DNA of 64,000 nucleotides from Gammaproteobacteria bacterium (lineage in GTDB: Bacteria; Pseudomonadota; Gammaproteobacteria; Ga0077536), in the NCBI GenBank assembly GCA_016191285.1, contig JACPPA010000025.1:1-64000 (forward strand), in the 5' to 3' direction. The first letter of the stretch is position 1. Every line of letters starts with the position of its first letter. Below, one piece after another: positions 32,484 through 40,069 of this stretch. The notes beneath the pieces were generated by a model. It did no database searches. It saw only the letters and a list, made by a program, of their open reading frames with translations, and was not told the DNA's origin. Both the position numbers and the translations under genes were made by a program.

Positions 32484-32637
32484 CGGCGTAAATCTTCGGC
32501 GCGGCTTGCTCCCGCGGGGTGCCTTTGCTGCCGTTCAGCGAGAGCGAAGTACCGCCGCTCACTTTCTCCTGAGCAGCCTCGTGGAATCGATTCATGAGTA
32601 ACGGGCTTACGCCCTGGATGGTGACGTTAATTAGCAT
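32473..32637 (-). CDS. Short protein matching only the N-terminus of a larger early-phage family
   Basis: 54 aa from ATG at 32637 (MLINVTIQGVSPLLMNRFHE, then GTPREQAAPKIYADES), with GGAG upstream. This resembles the first ~55 residues of a longer (~200 aa) uncharacterised phage family that continues beyond the PREQA...K.Y segment. Here it stops early and the next gene overlaps its end by 11 bases. It is probably a deletion remnant that keeps its start signals, but an independent small protein cannot be excluded. Confidence 0.55.
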   Translation of the reverse strand: MLINVTIQGVSPLLMNRFHEAAQEKVSGGTSLSLNGSKGTPREQAAPKIYADES

Positions 32638-32905
32638 GGGATTCTCCGCGCACTGCCTCAAGGGCGGTGCTTAAGTGGGCGTGGATCAAGTCGTAGAGGT
32701 GCTCGGTATGCATGCTGAACACGGCGAACAGCGCGGCGAGATCGCCGCTGCGGAGCAGTTCAAACTGCTTGGCTTCGTCGGCGAGCGAGCCGTCACCGGC
32801 GAGCATGTCGTGTAGCCCTTCGAACGCTTGGGCCAGGGTGTAGAGATCGGAGAGATGAGTTTCGATATCGCGCACAGCATCGAGCGCGGGAGATTGATTT
32901 GGCAT
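32627..32905 (-). CDS. Early phage protein of unknown function
   Basis: 92 aa from ATG at 32905 (MPNQSPALDAVRDIETHLSD), with GGAGG 5-6 bases upstream. Mostly helical (LYTLAQAFEGLHDMLAGDGS, FSMHTEHLYDLIHAHLSTAL). The frame stays open upstream to 33331, but that part runs through duplicated and terminator-bearing DNA and is judged non-coding. It opens a new set after the terminator at 33051-33074. No family recognised. Confidence 0.65.
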   Translation of the reverse strand: MPNQSPALDAVRDIETHLSDLYTLAQAFEGLHDMLAGDGSLADEAKQFELLRSGDLAALFAVFSMHTEHLYDLIHAHLSTALEAVRGESHAN

Positions 32906-33240
32906 ATTTGCCTCCAATGTGGTCGGTGTTCCGAACCGCTTCCCGCTGTCAAACGGGAGGCGGAACCGCACGGATTGACAGACCGGCACATTGGAACCGG
33001 CGCACCCGAAGGTGCTCCGTACGGCCCGCCATTGTCTGGAGGCCGCGCGCAAAAAAACCGCGCGATGGCGGTTTGCGCCAATGTGATCCGAGCTGTCAAA
33101 CCCGATCGCAGGACTTACTGCGACGTGAATATCCTGCTCCCGATCCCATTGGCGCGTCAAGCTGCTCATGACATCAATTTCCCAATCACGATTGTGGATT
33201 TTCGCGAGCTCGGCGTGGCGGCGGTCAGGGATCCGTTCCA
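32906..33240 (-). other. Non-coding junction in the early region with terminator and repeated octamers
   Basis: 335 bases with no supported gene. It contains the minus-strand terminator (33051-33074), most of the second copy of the duplication (33193-33278) and three CCAATGTG/CACATTGG octamers (32914-32921, 32987-32994, 33078-33085). TTGACA-like hexamers occur on the minus strand, within GTTTGACAGC sequences near 32948-32953 and 33095-33100. A promoter for the genes downstream is therefore plausible, but I found no matching -10. Confidence 0.5.
33051..33074 (-). terminator. Rho-independent terminator inside the early operon
   Basis: On the minus strand, AAACCGC-CATCGC-GCGGTTT forms a 7-bp stem with a 6-base loop, followed by four further T. 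It separates the MuA/MuB/Gam set from the genes leading to GemA and Mor, and would let the phage control the middle genes apart from the early ones. Confidence 0.75.
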
Positions 33241-33278
33241 TCAACGCCGATATCGGTCGGCATTGGGACAGGTGGCGA
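33193..33278. repeat. 86-bp duplicated segment, copy 2
   Basis: 81 of 86 bases equal to 32226-32311. Here the gemA-like start codons (MERIPDRRHAELAKIH) are followed by unrelated DNA, so this copy is a gemA 5' remnant attached to the second zinc-ribbon gene. Confidence 0.9.
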
Positions 33279-33447
33279 GACGAACGTACATCACGACCTC
33301 CACGTCCAGCACGTGCATAGTTTTCTCGCATTTAGGGCATCCCCTCGACTCGCCGTCTTTGAGGTCGTACCAATTGTCAAACTGCAGTATAGATTCGCAG
33401 TATGGACACACGGCCGTCGGCATTGCGTTGGCGGTTGTAATCTTCAT
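33241..33447 (-). CDS. Second small zinc-ribbon protein
   Basis: 68 aa from ATG at 33447: MKITTANAMPTAVCPYCESI, LQFDNWYDLKDGESRGCPKC and EKTMHVLDVEVVMYVRLATC, ending PNADRYRR. The two pairs CPYC and CPKC form a classic zinc ribbon. There is no ribosome site; the ATG overlaps the TGA of the short frame 33444-33542, so translation is probably coupled to it. The 3' end is part of the duplicated segment shared with 32274-32483. Confidence 0.7.
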   Translation of the reverse strand: MKITTANAMPTAVCPYCESILQFDNWYDLKDGESRGCPKCEKTMHVLDVEVVMYVRLATCPNADRYRR

Positions 33448-33542
33448 CGGACCGTCCGCGAGCGGCCAATCGCCCCTTGGTGGGTTGGCTTCTCGTCGAG
33501 TCGCAATAGCACTAGGCGGATCAGATCCCAATCGCGTTGCAT
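33444..33542 (-). CDS. 32-aa DUF2513-like N-terminal fragment / coupling ORF
   Basis: ATG at 33542 follows a very strong ribosome site (GGAGGAGGT). The product MQRDWDLIRLVLLRLDEKPT and 12 more residues match the N-terminal helix of DUF2513 proteins (MKRDMxLIRxLLLxxE...), which are normally about 110 aa. It ends TGA, overlapping the ATG of the next gene. It may be a truncated gene kept as a translational lead-in for the zinc-ribbon protein. Confidence 0.5.
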   Translation of the reverse strand: MQRDWDLIRLVLLRLDEKPTHQGAIGRSRTVR

Positions 33543-33763
33543 GGCACCTCCTCCAGTTCAAGCTCCTCGACTTCCATTGGCGGCACCGCCGCTTCGATGT
33601 CTTCGCCGCGGACGCGGAGCTTGCGCGCTTCCTCGGAGCACAGGAACGCCATCGCGCCCGTGCAGCACGCTTCAACGATGGCGGGCGAATAGTGCTCGGC
33701 AATGAGTTTGTCGCGGTAGCTCAATAACGCGGCGCGCAACATCTGTTGATTAAAACACCACAT
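33521..33763 (-). CDS. Small early phage protein
   Basis: 80 aa with GGAGG just before the ATG: MWCFNQQMLRAALLSYRDKL, IAEHYSPAIVEACCTGAMAF and an acidic tail (PPMEVEELELEEVPCNAIG). Helical, cysteine-containing, no membrane segment. It lies 8 bases after gam. No family recognised. Confidence 0.62.
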   Translation of the reverse strand: MWCFNQQMLRAALLSYRDKLIAEHYSPAIVEACCTGAMAFLCSEEARKLRVRGEDIEAAVPPMEVEELELEEVPCNAIGI

Positions 33764-33771
33764 AAATCCTC

Positions 33772-34308
33772 CTATCCGACTTCCGCCAGTTCGGTTAACT
33801 CGGGGCCAATGAGCGCATCCACCAGCTTTTCGATATCGCCGATGGTGCTCTTGATCACGACCTGGTCACCCGCCTTGATTTGCTCTATGCCAAGCCGCTT
33901 GAGTTCGGCTGCGGAGAGCTTCTCAAGGCCCTCTTTAATCGGCTTTTTGGTGGTTTTAATGAGCACCCCGATTTCATCGACATAATATTTTTCGATGCGC
34001 TCACAGACCTTGGCATCGTCATCCCAGATCAGCGCGCCTTTGCCCTTCTGCAACCCGACCTTGATGCCGTGGAATTGTTGGGTGCGCGGTTTCTCGAAGA
34101 GTGCCGGAGCGAACGCAATGGCGGCGGTTAATTCGGCTTTCGCATCCGCCACTTCCTGCACTCGATCGCGCAGGTTTTTGAGCCGTCGACGTTTGACCAG
34201 TCGAAGTTCATCCTCAAGGTCTTGCATTGCAGAATTCAGCACGTTTAAGCGATCCGCATAGACGCGGGTCAAGGCTTCGATCCAGGCAAATTTAGGTAGC
34301 TCTGGCAT
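33772..34308 (-). CDS. gam: Gam-like host-nuclease inhibitor
   Basis: 178 aa: a long N-terminal helix (NSAMQDLEDELRLVKRRRLK), then FAPALFEKPRTQQFHGIKVG, LQKGKGALIWDDDAKVCERI and KTTKKPIKEGLEKLSAAELK. This is the Mu Gam family, a Ku-like protein that coats DNA ends and protects them from host exonucleases during transposition. Confidence 0.93.
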   Translation of the reverse strand: MPELPKFAWIEALTRVYADRLNVLNSAMQDLEDELRLVKRRRLKNLRDRVQEVADAKAELTAAIAFAPALFEKPRTQQFHGIKVGLQKGKGALIWDDDAKVCERIEKYYVDEIGVLIKTTKKPIKEGLEKLSAAELKRLGIEQIKAGDQVVIKSTIGDIEKLVDALIGPELTELAEVG

Positions 34309-34317
34309 AGGAGTTCC

Positions 34318-34629
34318 TTATGTTTGCAATCTCAACTGGCCGAGCAAATCGGCCAGCGGGACTTTGCGGAGCTTCGATTCAAGCATCAGGCTGTGCAGCG
34401 CGCGACTCCGCAGGAACGCGCAACAGCCCTCTAATTCCTCGGCCGTCGCGGCGATGAAATACCCATTCGCCGGGTGGGCGCAGACCGCATAACCTTCCTC
34501 GCGCAATTGCGACACGAGCTGCCGCACCTTACGTTCCGGCGCATCGACCACATGGGCGAGCGCTTCGGCACTCACGCCGTGCGCCGCGCCGATATGGCGC
34601 TGCAGCTCAGCGAGTAGGCGGTGTTTCAT
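34318..34629 (-). CDS. Winged-helix early protein
   Basis: 103 aa from ATG at 34629 (MKHRLLAELQRHIGAAHGVS). AEALAHVVDAPERKVRQLVS then QLREEGYAVCAHPANGYFIA is a clear winged helix. The frame to 34698 is rejected because it would cover the small membrane gene. Probably an early regulator or DNA-binding accessory protein; it lies 9 bases before gam. Confidence 0.68.
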   Translation of the reverse strand: MKHRLLAELQRHIGAAHGVSAEALAHVVDAPERKVRQLVSQLREEGYAVCAHPANGYFIAATAEELEGCCAFLRSRALHSLMLESKLRKVPLADLLGQLRLQT

Positions 34630-34714
34630 CCGAGCCGGTCGTGAAGATCGCGCAGGTGATAAAACCAAGCAGAAAGCCGAACCACATCGCGCCGGCAAGG
34701 ACCCACAGGTTCAT
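34607..34714 (-). CDS. 35-residue single-pass membrane protein
   Basis: MNLWVLAGAMWFGFLLGFIT then CAIFTTGSDETPPTR. The first ~24 residues form one transmembrane helix. Its ATG overlaps the TGA of the preceding gene (ATGA, 34711-34714), and its own end overlaps the start of the winged-helix gene, which supports true translation despite the size. Small membrane proteins here could act in exclusion or envelope signalling; function unknown. Confidence 0.6.
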   Translation of the reverse strand: MNLWVLAGAMWFGFLLGFITCAIFTTGSDETPPTR

Positions 34715-34959
34715 GACCATTCGCCCGCGGGTTTGAAACAGTGATTCGACTGCGGCCACCGGCGGTGATGCAGGGTTTCAATGGCGGCGCCGTTGGCGCG
34801 TCGCGTCGCAATAGTTTCGAGTTCGCGCTCGACGCGGAACGCGCCCGCCTCGCGGAGGCGCGCTTGAACGGCGCGCTGCGCCGGCAACAGGGGCTTGAAG
34901 CCCCCAACAAACAAACGCGACATCAGCGCGCTTTGTGCGGTGAGAATGACGCGCTCCAT
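34711..34959 (-). CDS. Small early phage protein
   Basis: 82 aa: MERVILTAQSALMSRLFVGG, FKPLLPAQRAVQARLREAGA and IETLHHRRWPQSNHCFKPAG. Basic and helical. Start and stop overlap both neighbours (TAATG and ATGA). No family recognised. Confidence 0.58.
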   Translation of the reverse strand: MERVILTAQSALMSRLFVGGFKPLLPAQRAVQARLREAGAFRVERELETIATRRANGAAIETLHHRRWPQSNHCFKPAGEWS

Positions 34960-35255
34960 TAGTGCAGCTCCGGATTAAGCTGTTGCCATTCGACGGCCAC
35001 GCCTTCGAACTGCCAGCGATAGGTATAGAGCGAGCCGCGCTCGGTACGCTCGATGCGATACCACGCCGCGTCGCCGCGACCGTGGATGGCGTCACACAAT
35101 GCGCAATGCTCAACCTGCACGAACAATTGCCGCGGATTGGACCAGAACGCACGCACCGTAAATCCGCGCTCAGCGAGCGCTATCACCACGCCCGCGATGA
35201 GGCGCGCATGGTCCGGCATCACCAGTGCCTGCATGGGGCCATTCACTCGTGTCAT
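34959..35255 (-). CDS. Early phage protein of unknown function
   Basis: 98 aa: MTRVNGPMQALVMPDHARLI, AGVVIALAERGFTVRAFWSN, VQVEHCALCDAIHGRGDAAW and YRIERTERGSLYTYRWQFEG. A CALC pair and an alpha/beta layout are visible. It is coupled to its neighbours by overlapping start and stop codons. No family recognised. Confidence 0.58.
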   Translation of the reverse strand: MTRVNGPMQALVMPDHARLIAGVVIALAERGFTVRAFWSNPRQLFVQVEHCALCDAIHGRGDAAWYRIERTERGSLYTYRWQFEGVAVEWQQLNPELH

Positions 35256-35575
35256 GACGTTCTCCCGATTTCGCTATGCGGACAGCCCGAGCGGCACGCG
35301 CGCCACAGGGCCACGCGCTGCGCATTGGTGGCCGCGAATTTGCGTTGTTGATGATCGAGGCATTCATGCCGCGGTAAGGTGCCGAGTACCGGACAGATCA
35401 CGGTCTGCGCCATCAGCGCGCCCTCGACCCGTTTTTGGACGCTGGATAAGCGTCCTGGATATTTGCCGCCGAGCACTTGGCAGATCACCGTCGCCGACAT
35501 GCCGATGCGTTCGGCGACCGCCGTCTGCGAGGTGCGCGCACATTCCGCGCGGAGCGCGTCCAGCCAGGCGCTCAC
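35252..35575 (-). CDS. Helix-turn-helix early protein with C-terminal cysteine motif
   Basis: 107 aa. SQTAVAERIGMSATVICQVL is an XRE-type helix-turn-helix, followed by GGKYPGRLSSVQKRVEGALM and a tail with CPVLGTLPRHECLDHQQRKF and CRSGCPH that may bind metal. Proteins of this make-up lie next to the wHTH and MuB genes in many Mu-like phages; role not known, probably DNA-binding. Confidence 0.72.
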   Translation of the reverse strand: MSAWLDALRAECARTSQTAVAERIGMSATVICQVLGGKYPGRLSSVQKRVEGALMAQTVICPVLGTLPRHECLDHQQRKFAATNAQRVALWRACRSGCPHSEIGRTS

Positions 35576-36168
35576 TTGTCACCTCCCGCACTCCACATGA
35601 CTTGTTTTAAGTTCGGATCCCAGACTTGCTTGACCTTCTGGATCTGCGGCGCCTTCGGCCCGGTGTTTTTGACGAAGCGATAAAGCGCCGGATGATAGGG
35701 CCGCCCGCGTTGTTCCACGGTGAGATAGCCGGCGCGCGCCAGCGCGTGCACATACGATTTGCAATCGTCCATATCGACGAGGCAAAGTTCGGTGCTCGCG
35801 GACAACGCAAGATCAGGATGGGTGAACGCCTTGATCGCGCGCATCGTTTGCCACATTTGCTGGCGCGCGCGGCCTTGCGTAACGGGCTCACCGGTTTTCG
35901 TTACGCGCGGCGCTTCAATACCTGTATCGAGCATGAGGCGCCATAGCTGCATGGGCCGTCCATCCTCGTTGACGTCATAGGTGGTTTGGAGATAGCCCGC
36001 CGCCGTGAGCCCGTTGAGATAAGTCTTGATGGTGCTCATGTTGGCGCGACAGTGATGCTCTAGATCCAGCAGCGTGAATTGGCGGCAGGCACGGATCGCC
36101 GCCCAGATCGCATCGCGCCCCTGGGGGCGCGCGCTGGCTGCGAGGACATCGACCGGTTTACGCGCCAT
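35572..36168 (-). CDS. Tandem winged-helix early protein
   Basis: 198 aa. Two winged-helix-like units: RDAIWAAIRACRQFTLLDLE with AANMSTIKTYLNGL-type pairing near 35-70 (CRANMSTIKTYLNGLTAAGY), and MWQTMRAIKAFTHPDLALSA with MDDCKSYVHALARAGYLTVE. It directly follows MuB (ATG/TGA region at 36168), the usual place for this family in D3112/B3-like phages. Probably DNA-binding; activity unknown. Confidence 0.75.
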   Translation of the reverse strand: MARKPVDVLAASARPQGRDAIWAAIRACRQFTLLDLEHHCRANMSTIKTYLNGLTAAGYLQTTYDVNEDGRPMQLWRLMLDTGIEAPRVTKTGEPVTQGRARQQMWQTMRAIKAFTHPDLALSASTELCLVDMDDCKSYVHALARAGYLTVEQRGRPYHPALYRFVKNTGPKAPQIQKVKQVWDPNLKQVMWSAGGDK

Positions 36169-36908
36169 CAGTGCACCGTCCGCGGTGGCTCGCCATCGAA
36201 AAAGCCGCGGTCACCCCAGGTCGCGAGATCAATCTTGTTGATGCCGCGCGTAGCGCAGAACTCCCGCACCATGTCGAGATTCACCACGATGCGGCGCGCG
36301 ACCGCTTTCGATACCTTGGTGATCGCCGCGAGCAAATCCTCCGCAACATCCACATTGCGGCAGTAGTGCAGCGCGAGCGACTTCGCATCCTGGGCGGTCG
36401 CCGGCAGTGCGTGATACCAGCCGTGGACGCGATTATGAAAGCGCTCGGTCTTTTTGAGCTTGAACGGAAACCGCTCTTCACCCACCAACAGGATGGCGCA
36501 GCCGCAAGCGTCATGAATGTCCCGCAACACCTGCATCGCTTTGTTGTCGACGATGTGATCGACCTCGTCGATGATCAGCGGCCGCTTGGAGAGCGCGAGC
36601 TCCTCGACGATTTGCGAGAGCATGTCCGCGAGCGTGCGCTCCGGCTGCAAGCCGGCCTCGCTCAAGATCGCGAGCATCAACGATTTTGCGGTGAAGAAGC
36701 TGCGGCACTCCACGTACACGCCACGAAACTTGTTCGCACAGTACGCGGCCGCTTGGGTCTTGCCGTAGCCGCTCGGTCCATACAGACAGACGAGCCCGGG
36801 CAACGCCGGCGTGCGGTTGATCGCACGCTCCAGGCCCTTGCTCGCCATCGTCACATTGGTCAGCGGCAGGTACATCCCGCCGTTGACCGCCTCGTTGTTT
36901 TTCGTCAC
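36168..36908 (-). CDS. MuB-type AAA+ ATPase, target-DNA activator
   Basis: 246 aa. Walker A GPSGYGKT at 44-51, Walker B LIIDEVDH at 112-119, sensor region ILLVGEERFPFKLKKTERFH and a C-terminal helical domain. It lies right after the transposase, as MuB does. It binds target DNA as ATP filaments and directs the transposase, which also gives immunity against self-insertion. Confidence 0.93.
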   Translation of the reverse strand: MTKNNEAVNGGMYLPLTNVTMASKGLERAINRTPALPGLVCLYGPSGYGKTQAAAYCANKFRGVYVECRSFFTAKSLMLAILSEAGLQPERTLADMLSQIVEELALSKRPLIIDEVDHIVDNKAMQVLRDIHDACGCAILLVGEERFPFKLKKTERFHNRVHGWYHALPATAQDAKSLALHYCRNVDVAEDLLAAITKVSKAVARRIVVNLDMVREFCATRGINKIDLATWGDRGFFDGEPPRTVH

Positions 36909-36932
36909 GATAAGACTCCTTTAGAGATACTT

Positions 36933-39284
36933 TTAGCCGGCCTTGAGCCGGCTTTTTTCTTGGTTTACCCACGCCGGCAGATAGTCCGCCGGCGAGAGAT
37001 CGGGAAACTCGTCAAAGAATTCTTTGCCCACTTTGTAGTCGATAGAGCGCGGAAAGAATTCATGGAATGCGCGATCGTGTTCGTTCATCACTCGCGAGCC
37101 GCTGCGTTGCTCTTCGTCTAACCAAAGCCAATAGGCGTACATCGGCAATGGCTGATCCTCGACGGCGCGCACATCATGGATGGGCTCGGGCTCGCGATAG
37201 AACTCGATGAGCATCGCTTCGTGCTCAGCGCGCTGCTCGTCGCTTTGCTCGGGGTCGAGCATTGGTCGTGCAGGACTTTCGCCAGCGCGCGAGGCCGCGG
37301 CGCGTCCGGCCTCGCGCAACGCGGGCGTGGTGTAAGGGGTCGATGGTTTGGGCAGATCGACCACGTTCTCGGCTTGCGCTTTGCGGTGCTCGATGATCGT
37401 GGTGACAGGATCGCCGCGCACCTCCTTTACGTACGCGCGCAATTCATTGGCCTGCTTCTGCATCTTGTTCTTCTGCCGATGCCGCACGGCGGCCGCGAAC
37501 TCGCGGCGCGAGATGCCGAGCGTTTCGTCGTGATACGCCCATCCGATCCACTCGTAGGTCGCGCCGTTGGTATAGACGGCCAGGCGACCGAGATCGTGCT
37601 CGTCGCGACGCACGAAGACCTGCAAACCGACATACAGCGCGAGTGCGCCATCACGATCCCAGTAATGGCGGCCATCGACCCGTAGCCCCTTCTTGGTGAT
37701 GGTGCGCACGCCGACGCTGTCGCATAGCAATTCATCCAGCGCACGCTCATCTGCGATGCGGGCAATGGGTTCACGCCAGTTCCGCGCCATCTCGCGCGGC
37801 GAGCAATTATCGAGACCGGCATGCGCATCTTGCGCGTAGACGTGCTCGGCCCACTGGTCCAACACCTGCTGTAAATCCTGCGCGGACAGCGCCACTTCGA
37901 TGTTTTCGCCGCGCTTCATCACGCGCTTGGCAAAGCTCTCGCGCGCATCGATCACCTTGCGGTCGGCGACGTTGTGACCGATAAACCCCGGCAATAAATC
38001 GAGCAGCCCATGACTCATGGTCCGAAACGCGCGCTCGATGGTGCCCTTCTCCTCGGAGGCGAACGGAATGCAGACCTCATGAATGACCTGCAAATCGCGC
38101 AGCAGACTGTCGAACTCCTGGCTCACGTAGTCGGATCCGTTGTCTGTGCGGATCGCTTCCGGCATGCCCCAGTCGAGCACACAGCGCCGCACCAGTTGCT
38201 TGACTGCCGCTGCGGTCGAGGTTTTCGAGACAAAGAACTTGAGCCGGCGCGAGTACAGATCAATACAGCCGATTACACTATGCCGGCCGTCCTTGAGCAT
38301 CCAATCGCCCGGGGTGGAATCCATCTCCCACATCTGGTTGAGCCGCGTGATCGACTCGAACACCGAGCCGGCAGCTGCCATGAAAATATTCTTCCATTGG
38401 TCGGGGTTCGTGACGTAAGTCCAAAGCTGCGGATTCTCTTGCTTGAAGCGTCGCAGGAACCGACCGATCCCGCCGGCGCTCACGACATTCAACTCGGGGT
38501 GTGCTGCGGCGAGCCATAGCTTCATTTTTTTCGGCGTGATGTGTGGCCGCTTCTGCAGCGCGCCGAGCAGCTTTCGATACAGCTCGCGATTGCGCTCGAT
38601 CTTGCTGTCGTTACGGCGATTGCCGTAACGATCGGTTAACGCCCAAATGCCGCCCGTTTGGTACAGCCCGCGCCAGGTACGTAGCGTCCCCTCGCAGAGT
38701 TTGATCCGCCCGTGGTCGGTCGGCAGATAAACGCGCACGGAATCAGGGATATCGCAGCTATGCGTATTCACGACATTGGCAAAGCCGAACAACGAATTTT
38801 CTACCGAGCCGCCGTGCCGCTTGCGCCAGTCATACGTACCGAGCACCACCCATTCACGGGCCAACGCGCGGTGGCGCTTCGGCGAGGTTGCCGGCAATTT
38901 CGAAAATTGCTTACGGCCATCGGCCAGCTTGGCGGCGCGCCGGCCCTCGACGGCGCGATCCGCTTCGCTCAGTTGCGCGAGCTGTTCGAGCGCACGCGCG
39001 TCGTGGTCGGCTTTCACGCGCGCGATATCGGTGGCGTAACGTATTGCTTCAGATTCGGCGCGATCTAGATTACGAATGGCGTGGCGTAAAGCAGCGGGGA
39101 GGGACACAATAGAAAAAAATTGAGCATCAACTCCACGCCGCAGAACAGTGGTCGAAGTTCTCCACGGTGCCCCGCCGCGATATCCTTTTTTTGCGTAGCG
39201 TTGCACGCTGCGCTCGCTACATTGCATCGCTCGCGCGATAGTCTTCACGTCGACGAGCTGCTCGGCGTCACTCACGCGCGTCAC
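36933..39284 (-). CDS. MuA-type DDE transposase
   Basis: 783 aa in the longest frame. An N-terminal helix-turn-helix (VDVKTIARAMQCSERSVQRY) and further DNA-binding part are followed by the RNase H-like core, with catalytic D322 (MWEMDSTPGDW), D381 (AIRTDNGSDY) and E417 (EEKGTIERAF), a DD-35-E triad. A beta-barrel and a C-terminal MuB-contact region follow. A GTG at 39275 with AAAGGAG six bases upstream is a better start than GTG 39284. It joins the phage ends to target DNA for integration and replication. Confidence 0.96.
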   Translation of the reverse strand: MTRVSDAEQLVDVKTIARAMQCSERSVQRYAKKGYRGGAPWRTSTTVLRRGVDAQFFSIVSLPAALRHAIRNLDRAESEAIRYATDIARVKADHDARALEQLAQLSEADRAVEGRRAAKLADGRKQFSKLPATSPKRHRALAREWVVLGTYDWRKRHGGSVENSLFGFANVVNTHSCDIPDSVRVYLPTDHGRIKLCEGTLRTWRGLYQTGGIWALTDRYGNRRNDSKIERNRELYRKLLGALQKRPHITPKKMKLWLAAAHPELNVVSAGGIGRFLRRFKQENPQLWTYVTNPDQWKNIFMAAAGSVFESITRLNQMWEMDSTPGDWMLKDGRHSVIGCIDLYSRRLKFFVSKTSTAAAVKQLVRRCVLDWGMPEAIRTDNGSDYVSQEFDSLLRDLQVIHEVCIPFASEEKGTIERAFRTMSHGLLDLLPGFIGHNVADRKVIDARESFAKRVMKRGENIEVALSAQDLQQVLDQWAEHVYAQDAHAGLDNCSPREMARNWREPIARIADERALDELLCDSVGVRTITKKGLRVDGRHYWDRDGALALYVGLQVFVRRDEHDLGRLAVYTNGATYEWIGWAYHDETLGISRREFAAAVRHRQKNKMQKQANELRAYVKEVRGDPVTTIIEHRKAQAENVVDLPKPSTPYTTPALREAGRAAASRAGESPARPMLDPEQSDEQRAEHEAMLIEFYREPEPIHDVRAVEDQPLPMYAYWLWLDEEQRSGSRVMNEHDRAFHEFFPRSIDYKVGKEFFDEFPDLSPADYLPAWVNQEKSRLKAG

Positions 39285-40069
39285 TCCTTTGCCACATTGC
39301 GCGGCGATTTAGATACGCGCTGCAAATCATCTTTGCCCAAATGCTCCATCAGCACGGGAAAGATCGCCTTCTCCGCGTAATCGCGATGGTCCGCGGTATG
39401 GATCCCGTGGAAGCAGATGTCTCGAATGCGGTCGTGATAGATAGCGAGGAGTTCGACTGTGGCTGGCGCTTCGTCTGCTCTCAACATGAACGCCAGAGTT
39501 TCGTTCAAGCTCAGCACGCGAGACAGCGCGTCAAACCGCGCGCCCCATCCATCGTGCTTATTGATGGCCCAATCAGTCCACTCGATTGCACCTGCCACCA
39601 TCTCTCCGGGTCGCCCGAATGGATCGCATGCATAGAGCGTTGCGTCCGCAACTGCCTTTTCCGGAGGCAAGACCGCTCCGGGGATTTCGATTTTCGCCGC
39701 AGCAGCCTGTAGGAAAAGATACGTGGTCCCGAGCGTCGATTTCGACCCTTCGCCGCGCGCGAACTTTTCTGCGGCCTGCAATGCCTGGTCCAACGCGCCG
39801 CAATGCGGCCGATAGCGCCGGTAGATAGGCGCACCGAGCCGGGCGATGGCGATCGCCAGCAGCCGCGCGGCGTTAATATTCGGCCAATTGATTTGCCGCA
39901 AAACGTTCTGAGCCTCGAACAAGCCCAGAATTTCGACGACGCTGGTCACTGCGATCGGCGTGGTAAGCCCTAATTGCTTGGGACCGCCAAAGGGTCGTGC
40001 GACACGGTCGCGGTCGCGCCGCCCACAAATTGCCTCGATTTCATTCAGCGTCACGGTGACGGGCGTCAT
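39281..40069 (-). CDS. Unrecognised early protein upstream of the transposase
   Basis: 262 aa: MTPVTVTLNEIEAICGRRDR, GPKQLGLTTPIAVTSVVEIL, LLAIAIARLGAPIYRRYRPH and HDRIRDICFHGIHTADHRDY. Soluble, mostly helical, with several histidines near the C-terminus. It sits between the small regulator genes and muA, coupled to both by overlaps; I know of no standard Mu gene of this size here. It could be an early regulator or an accessory defence/counter-defence gene. Function unknown. Confidence 0.6.
   Translation of the reverse strand: MTPVTVTLNEIEAICGRRDRDRVARPFGGPKQLGLTTPIAVTSVVEILGLFEAQNVLRQINWPNINAARLLAIAIARLGAPIYRRYRPHCGALDQALQAAEKFARGEGSKSTLGTTYLFLQAAAAKIEIPGAVLPPEKAVADATLYACDPFGRPGEMVAGAIEWTDWAINKHDGWGARFDALSRVLSLNETLAFMLRADEAPATVELLAIYHDRIRDICFHGIHTADHRDYAEKAIFPVLMEHLGKDDLQRVSKSPRNVAKE

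Noticed and set aside
32906-33331. N-terminal extension of the 92-aa gene at 32627-32905 to a 234-aa protein
   Set aside because: The extension reads through the terminator and gemA-remnant DNA, while the internal ATG at 32905 has GGAGG at the right distance.
32828-33727. A 299-codon plus-strand frame in the early region
   Set aside because: It covers a terminator, a duplicated segment and three minus-strand genes with good ribosome sites; its composition is arginine-rich and shadow-like.
36171-37121. A 316-codon plus-strand open frame across the MuB and MuA genes
   Set aside because: It runs antisense to two firmly identified genes; GC-rich third positions open long false frames here, and it has no ribosome site or recognisable domain.
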